The notes below the pieces were generated by a model that saw only the letters and a program-made list of their open reading frames with translations, had not been told where the DNA came from and did not search any database. A stretch of DNA of 64,000 bases from Bacteroidales bacterium (GTDB lineage Bacteria; Bacteroidota; Bacteroidia; Bacteroidales; UBA932): assembly GCA_017631875.1 (NCBI GenBank), contig JAGBSL010000006.1:9001-73000 (forward strand), written 5' to 3'. A program made the position numbers and the translations under genes. This document shows positions 59,633-64,000 of the stretch, one piece after another. How positions within the stretch are numbered: the stretch's first letter is position 1; each line of letters starts with the position of its first letter.

Positions 59633-60487
59633 TCATTGTATAGCGCGTATAAATCTGTCACGAGAATTCAAGTCCTGAAGTACTTCCACATCCCTGAAGC
59701 CTGTATCCTCAAAAACCTTCGCGGTCTGTCTGCCAAGCGACTCATTGATCTCGACAAGACATAAACCGTCCGATTTAAGGAGTTGCTTCGCCCATGCGGC
59801 CACTGCGCGATAGAATATCAGCGGGTCATCGTCTGAAACAAATAGGGCAAGCCATGGTTCATGGTCAAGGACATTCTTTCTCATGAGTGCCTTTTCCGAG
59901 TCCATGACATAAGGAGGATTGCTGAGGATCATGTCGAAAGTGCCCAGCCCTTCGACAGGGCCGGCAAGAACGTCTGCCTTGATGAACTTCGGAGCATTAT
60001 CGCACTCGAATTTCTGTCCTGCCGCTACAGCAAGCGCACCATCAGAAATATCCACCGCCGCCACCTCCGAACCAGGCAACTCCAAAGCCATGCTCCAAGC
60101 TATGCATCCGCTTCCCGTGCACAAATCAAGAACACGTAAAGACTTGCGGCCGGAACGACGTGCCCAGTTCACAGCCTCACGCACCAGAAGTTCGGTCTCG
60201 GGACGAGGAATCAGAACGTCAGGTGTGACTTTGAACTCCCGATCATAGAAATACGCCTTACCTATTATATATTGTATAGGTTCACCGGAAGCCATCCTCC
60301 CGAATGCGCCCAAAGCCTCTGCAGAAACCTCCTCGGAAACCTCGTATAGTGGTTCGAGAATATGGGTATGACGCGACGTTCCTATACTATGTTGCAGAAA
60401 CATGAGGACCATCTCACGTGCCTCCCTTTCGGGGAAAGCCTGTGAAATGGTCTCTGTACCTTTGCTTATGAGATCCCTCAGAAGCAT
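59633..60487 (-). CDS. prmC: Release factor glutamine methyltransferase
   Basis: A 284-aa SAM-dependent enzyme that methylates the Gln of the GGQ motif in peptide release factors. The N-terminal helical domain is followed by 'RPETELLVREAVNW', SAM motif I 'VLDLCTGSGCIAWSMALE', 'AVDISDGALAVA' and the catalytic 'DMILSNPPYVMDSE' (NPPY). The C-terminal 'DGLCLVEINESLGRQTAKVF' is as expected. Length is normal. Its start overlaps the stop of ddl (ATAATG), so it is coupled to the cell-wall genes upstream. Confidence 0.96.
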   Translation of the reverse strand: MLLRDLISKGTETISQAFPEREAREMVLMFLQHSIGTSRHTHILEPLYEVSEEVSAEALGAFGRMASGEPIQYIIGKAYFYDREFKVTPDVLIPRPETELLVREAVNWARRSGRKSLRVLDLCTGSGCIAWSMALELPGSEVAAVDISDGALAVAAGQKFECDNAPKFIKADVLAGPVEGLGTFDMILSNPPYVMDSEKALMRKNVLDHEPWLALFVSDDDPLIFYRAVAAWAKQLLKSDGLCLVEINESLGRQTAKVFEDTGFRDVEVLQDLNSRDRFIRAIQ

Positions 60488-61500
60488 TATGAATTTTCAA
60501 TTACTGTTGTAAGGAAGTCAGTCATAGACATTCCCGAAGCACGTACCATCTGAGGCACGAGGGAAGCCGATGTCATTCCAGGGATGGTATTCACCTCAAG
60601 GAAATAAAGACCTTCCTCTGAGCTGATATAATCCACGCGCACAAGACCTGCACAGCCAAGGTGTTCATAGATCTTCACGGACACCTCCTGGATCTGCTCC
60701 CTGAGCGAGTCAGGAATCTGAGCAGGACACACCTCACGGCTGTGGCCGTTGTACTTTGCCTCATAGTCGAAGAACTCATTCTCGGTAATGATCTCGATTA
60801 CCGGAAGGGCCACATTCTCCTTACCATTATTATATACTGCACATGTAAGTTCTCGACCTACGATCGCTGCCTCTGCGATAAGCATCTGGCCCTCAGAGAA
60901 AGCCACATCAACAGCCTTATCAAAGTCCTCGACACACTTCACCTTGGTCACTCCGAAGCTGCTGCCTCCGTCTGTCGGCTTTACGAACATAGGAAGGCCG
61001 AGCTTTTCAACCGCCTGTTCTGCAAGTCCCTCAACAGACTCTCCCTTACGAAGGAAGATGTCCTTTGCGCACTTGACGAAGTCCACATCCTTGAGATAGC
61101 TCTTGCAGCTGAACTTGTCGAATGTGATTGCAGACACAAAGGCGTTGCAGCCGCTGTGTGGCACGCCGATCATCTCGAGATAGCCCTGCATGAGACCGTT
61201 CTCGCCAGGAGTACCGTGCTGCATGATATAGGCATAATCAAACCTGACCTTCTCTCCACATATCACAGCAGAGAAGTCAGTCTTGCACACCTCGGGACGC
61301 TCCTCCTCAGGGATGAGCACCCTCTCCTGACCCTTCAGCCTGTATGCCTTCACAACCCACTTGCCGAAGCGGGCGAAAATCTCATAGACAGCGAACTTTC
61401 CGCCGTCGATCTGCGAAGCGGTAAACTCTCCGCTTCGAACGGACACCTCCCACTCAGAGGAGTCGCTTCCGTATATTACTGCTATATTATTCAAATCCAT
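60487..61500 (-). CDS. ddl: D-alanine--D-alanine ligase
   Basis: A 337-aa ATP-grasp enzyme making the D-Ala-D-Ala end of peptidoglycan precursors. The start at 61500 (MDLNNIAVIYGSDSSEWEVS) is chosen because it fits the family and overlaps the PBP stop by 14 nt; a frame upstream to 61593 is only a shadow. Motifs: 'IMQHGTPGENGLMQGYLEMIGVPHSG', 'DKFSCKSYL', 'PMFVKPTDGGSSFGVTKV', 'EFFDYEAKYNGHSREVCPA', 'GLVRVDYISSEEGLYFLEVNTIPGMTSASLVPQM'. The last gives the metal-binding Asp, Glu and Asn. It is the middle gene of the operon. Confidence 0.95.
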   Translation of the reverse strand: MDLNNIAVIYGSDSSEWEVSVRSGEFTASQIDGGKFAVYEIFARFGKWVVKAYRLKGQERVLIPEEERPEVCKTDFSAVICGEKVRFDYAYIMQHGTPGENGLMQGYLEMIGVPHSGCNAFVSAITFDKFSCKSYLKDVDFVKCAKDIFLRKGESVEGLAEQAVEKLGLPMFVKPTDGGSSFGVTKVKCVEDFDKAVDVAFSEGQMLIAEAAIVGRELTCAVYNNGKENVALPVIEIITENEFFDYEAKYNGHSREVCPAQIPDSLREQIQEVSVKIYEHLGCAGLVRVDYISSEEGLYFLEVNTIPGMTSASLVPQMVRASGMSMTDFLTTVIENS

Positions 61501-63913
61501 ATGTTTCCATTTCGTCTTCGTATTCATCCTCAATGTAAGCAGCGCCGTCCTCTTCAGGGGCATCTGTCGCAAGAGCATCGGCATCACAGTCAAGGTTCAG
61601 TTCAAAATTGCCAGGAGACTCGAACGCATCCACACTGTAATATGCGGCAAGAGAAGGATCCTTACGCACGCTCTGCATGAAATATCCCCATATAGGCAGC
61701 GCCGAAGCCGATCCTCCACCGTTTGCAAGAGCGGCAAAATGCACCTGCATGTCCTCGAATCCCGCCCAGGCTCCCGCTGTAAGCTGAGGAGTATAACCGA
61801 TGAACCATCCGTCGGCATTGTCGTTTGTGGTACCGGTCTTACCTGCCATCTCACCTGTAAGTCCAAAGCGCGACCTGAGGGCGTAACCTGTACCACCGTT
61901 GACTACACCCTGCATGAGGTTGGCCATCAGGTATGCAGTGCGGTCGCTGATAGCCTCTTTTCTTGTTGTTGAAAATGTCGCAAGCACGTTACCCATGTTA
62001 TCCTCGATTCTTGTCACGAATATAGGCCTTGTGTACATACCCTTAGACGGGAAGGTGTTGTATGCGGCAACCATCTCGTAAAGAGAGATGTTGGCAGCAC
62101 CCACGCAAAGAGGCGGAACAGGATCCAGGAAGCTTCCCACTCCCATCTTCCTCATCATCTCGACCATAGCGTATGGGCCATACTGCTTCATCAGATAGGC
62201 GGAGATGTTGTTGGAACTCTTTGCAAGACCCCACTTGAGGGTCACCATGTTACCGATATACTCGTCCTTGTCAGTACTCTCAGGAGTCCACACCTTATCT
62301 TCGCTGATGATGAATGTCTGCGGAACGTTCGCAACCTGGTCGCACGGAGACATGCCCTCCTGCATTGCCAGAGTATAGAGGAACGGCTTGATTGTAGAAC
62401 CGATCTGACGCTTGCTCTGGCGTGCGTTATCATACTGGAAGGCCTTGAAGTCAGGACCTCCTACATATGCCTTGATCTCTCCGGCCCTGATCGAACGGCC
62501 ATTCACCTGACCCACACCGGAAGTCATGACCATGAACGAAGCACGCATGTGCCTCTTATAATACCTGATGGAGTCATCCGGAGTCATTACCGTATCCACC
62601 TGTCTGTCACCTTCCCATGTGAATATCTTCATAGGGACTGCCACTGAGAATGTCTTGAAGATCTCTGAATCGGAAGCACCGGCAGCCTTCATCTTGCGAT
62701 AACGGTCGCTGTCCTTGCGCGCCCTCTTCATGATGCCCTCGATCATCTTAGGCTCAACCTCGTTGTCAAACGGAGGACGGTTCTTCCATTTGACCTCTCG
62801 GTCGAAGCGCTTCTGCATGTCGCCGCCGATATGCTTTACGACAGCCTCCTCAGCATATCTCTGCATCTTCGGATTGATGGTGGTATAGATCCTCAGACCG
62901 TCCCTGTAGATGTCGTACTTTGTGCCGTCCGGCTTAAGGTTCTTGTTTATCCAACCATATAATTCGTCATCTGCCCAAAGAAGCGAATCAACCACATAGT
63001 CCTCATACTGGCTGTATGACGAACGCTTTGGCTCCTTTGCCATCATGGTTCGACGTAGCATCTCTCTGAAATACAGTCCTGAACCAGCCGTATGATCCTG
63101 TACCTGATATGACAGAGTAATCGGAATCTGCTGAATTGAATCACGCTGCTGCGCGTTCAGATAGCCAGCCTTTTCCATCTGCGAAATAACGAAGTTCCTT
63201 CTCACAAGCGACTTCTCAGGATTAAGGGCAGGATTGTATCTGGTAGGTTTATTGACCATTCCCACAAGCGTTGCTGCCTCCTCTACGGTAAGTGCAGCCG
63301 GAGTCTTGGCGAAGAAGGTCTGTGCTGCGGACTTGATTCCGTATGCATTACTTCCGAAGAAAACCTGGTTGAGATACATGGTGATGATCTCGTCCTTTGT
63401 GTAACTGCGCTCGAGCTTTACAGCCGTAACCCATTCCTTAAGCTTGATCCATACCATCTTGAGCTTTGAAACTCCCGGAATTTTACTGCTGACATCGGCT
63501 CTCGGATAGAGGGTCTTAGCCAGCTGCTGGGTAATCGTACTACCTCCACCCTGGCTTGAATCACCACCCAGAAGAGTCTTGAAGATAACTCGAGCCAGAC
63601 TCCTGAAATCGATACCGGAATGTGTGTAGAAGCGGACATCTTCCGTAGCCACAGCAGCATGAACAAGATTCAGTGACAACTCTTCATAGGTCACAAACGA
63701 GCGGTTTTCTATATGAAATGTGGACAGGATGGTAGAGCCGTCATCGGCAATCACCTGCGTAGCGAGATTGCTGTCTGGGTTTTCCAATTCCTCGAAAGAC
63801 GGTATGTCCGCCAATGCCCAAACAAGGCCGATAAGCGTCATCACAAGCAGCACAGGCGTTGAAAACAGTATCCAGAACCACTTGATTATTTTCTTCTTTG
63901 TTGCGTCTGTCAT
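61487..63913 (-). CDS. Class A penicillin-binding protein (PBP1a-like)
   Basis: An 808-aa inner-membrane protein. One membrane helix near residues 8-30 (IIKWFWILFSTPVLLVMTLIGLVWAL) is followed by the GT51 glycosyltransferase: 'ATEDVRFYTHSGIDFRSLARV', 'GGSTITQQLAKTLYP' and 'KDEIITMYLNQVFFGSNAYG'. The transpeptidase domain carries SxxK in 'GSTIKPFLYTLA', SxN in 'KSSNNISAYL' and KTG in 'GKTGTTNDNADGWF'. It polymerises and crosslinks peptidoglycan; the C-terminal ~50 residues are acidic and low-complexity. Length is normal for Bacteroidota PBP1a. The upstream TAATTTTG box (63946-63939, minus strand) is 26 nt from the start. Confidence 0.95.
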   Translation of the reverse strand: MTDATKKKIIKWFWILFSTPVLLVMTLIGLVWALADIPSFEELENPDSNLATQVIADDGSTILSTFHIENRSFVTYEELSLNLVHAAVATEDVRFYTHSGIDFRSLARVIFKTLLGGDSSQGGGSTITQQLAKTLYPRADVSSKIPGVSKLKMVWIKLKEWVTAVKLERSYTKDEIITMYLNQVFFGSNAYGIKSAAQTFFAKTPAALTVEEAATLVGMVNKPTRYNPALNPEKSLVRRNFVISQMEKAGYLNAQQRDSIQQIPITLSYQVQDHTAGSGLYFREMLRRTMMAKEPKRSSYSQYEDYVVDSLLWADDELYGWINKNLKPDGTKYDIYRDGLRIYTTINPKMQRYAEEAVVKHIGGDMQKRFDREVKWKNRPPFDNEVEPKMIEGIMKRARKDSDRYRKMKAAGASDSEIFKTFSVAVPMKIFTWEGDRQVDTVMTPDDSIRYYKRHMRASFMVMTSGVGQVNGRSIRAGEIKAYVGGPDFKAFQYDNARQSKRQIGSTIKPFLYTLAMQEGMSPCDQVANVPQTFIISEDKVWTPESTDKDEYIGNMVTLKWGLAKSSNNISAYLMKQYGPYAMVEMMRKMGVGSFLDPVPPLCVGAANISLYEMVAAYNTFPSKGMYTRPIFVTRIEDNMGNVLATFSTTRKEAISDRTAYLMANLMQGVVNGGTGYALRSRFGLTGEMAGKTGTTNDNADGWFIGYTPQLTAGAWAGFEDMQVHFAALANGGGSASALPIWGYFMQSVRKDPSLAAYYSVDAFESPGNFELNLDCDADALATDAPEEDGAAYIEDEYEDEMETYGFE

Positions 63914-64000
63914 ATTTTCCTTTTTTCTTACAAACTCACAAAATTAGCAACAAAATTTGGAAATTTGCCCCGAAAGTCCCTTACTTTGCACTTTCTTTTG
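63914..64000 (-). promoter_or_regulatory. Upstream region of the PBP-ddl-prmC operon
   Basis: A TAATTTTG -7 box on the minus strand (63946-63939). No clear -33 element; no gene is seen to the window end. Confidence 0.45.

Overview
The window looks like a chromosome segment of a Bacteroidales bacterium (phylum Bacteroidota). The signs are promoters of the Bacteroides type (TTG, about 20 nt, TAnnTTTG), many short-lipobox lipoproteins, a PrsW-like protease, DUF3109, U32 peptidase and M16-like proteins, fimbrillin-like surface proteins and an NBU-like mobilizable element. The genus cannot be fixed from sequence alone. The two chromosomal arms have moderate GC. Much of the middle 25 kb is clearly AT-richer.

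Left arm (1-14.2 kb): the end of an RND efflux adaptor gene, an AcrB-like pump and a TolC-like outer membrane factor; two tandem paralogous lipoproteins; an MscS-family channel; then a shikimate cluster on the minus strand, aroB, a fused aroD-aroA, and aroC. These genes are peppered with short palindromic repeats. One identical 36-nt unit is read in the same frame inside both aroC and the aroA part of the fusion. A tRNA-Leu(CAA) follows.

Mobile island (14199-39552): an integrative mobilizable element of about 25.3 kb sits in the 3' end of tRNA-Leu and is bounded by a 15-bp direct repeat. It carries a tyrosine recombinase at the right end, TGCACCAC motifs at both ends that are candidate integrase arm sites, a relaxase, a MobC-like protein, a DnaC-like loader, a replication-initiator-like protein and an excisionase-like HTH protein. 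There is no type IV secretion apparatus. Three probable defence modules are the cargo. (a) A large protein with a C-terminal PD-(D/E)XK nuclease signature is divergent from an operon of a membrane protein, a membrane histidine-kinase-like sensor and a stand-alone receiver. (b) A seven-gene operon (DUF4007, P-loop ATPase, DndC-like PAPS reductase, PLD-helicase, 80-aa protein, DndD-like SMC ATPase, 199-aa protein) resembles DNA phosphorothioation-linked defence but lacks dndA, dndB and a recognisable dndE. (c) A compact operon of DUF262, HEPN (Rx4H), a STAS-GHKL ATPase and a STAS-like DUF4325 protein is the best candidate for an undescribed system. It pairs a probable RNase/nuclease effector with an anti-sigma-like signalling switch.

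Right arm (39.6-64 kb): the original tRNA terminator and mosaic palindromic repeats; a cluster of four small exported proteins, two of which share near-identical ends around a diverged middle; a remnant of a DUF4143 ATPase; a 37-aa peptide gene followed by a 1025-aa surface metallophosphoesterase; a PrsW-like protease; an Xaa-Pro aminopeptidase; hemW; an envelope coiled-coil protein; DUF3109; an M16-fold protein without its zinc motif; a TPR protein with a U32 peptidase; a lipoprotein; and a terminal minus-strand operon of a class A PBP, D-Ala-D-Ala ligase and PrmC.
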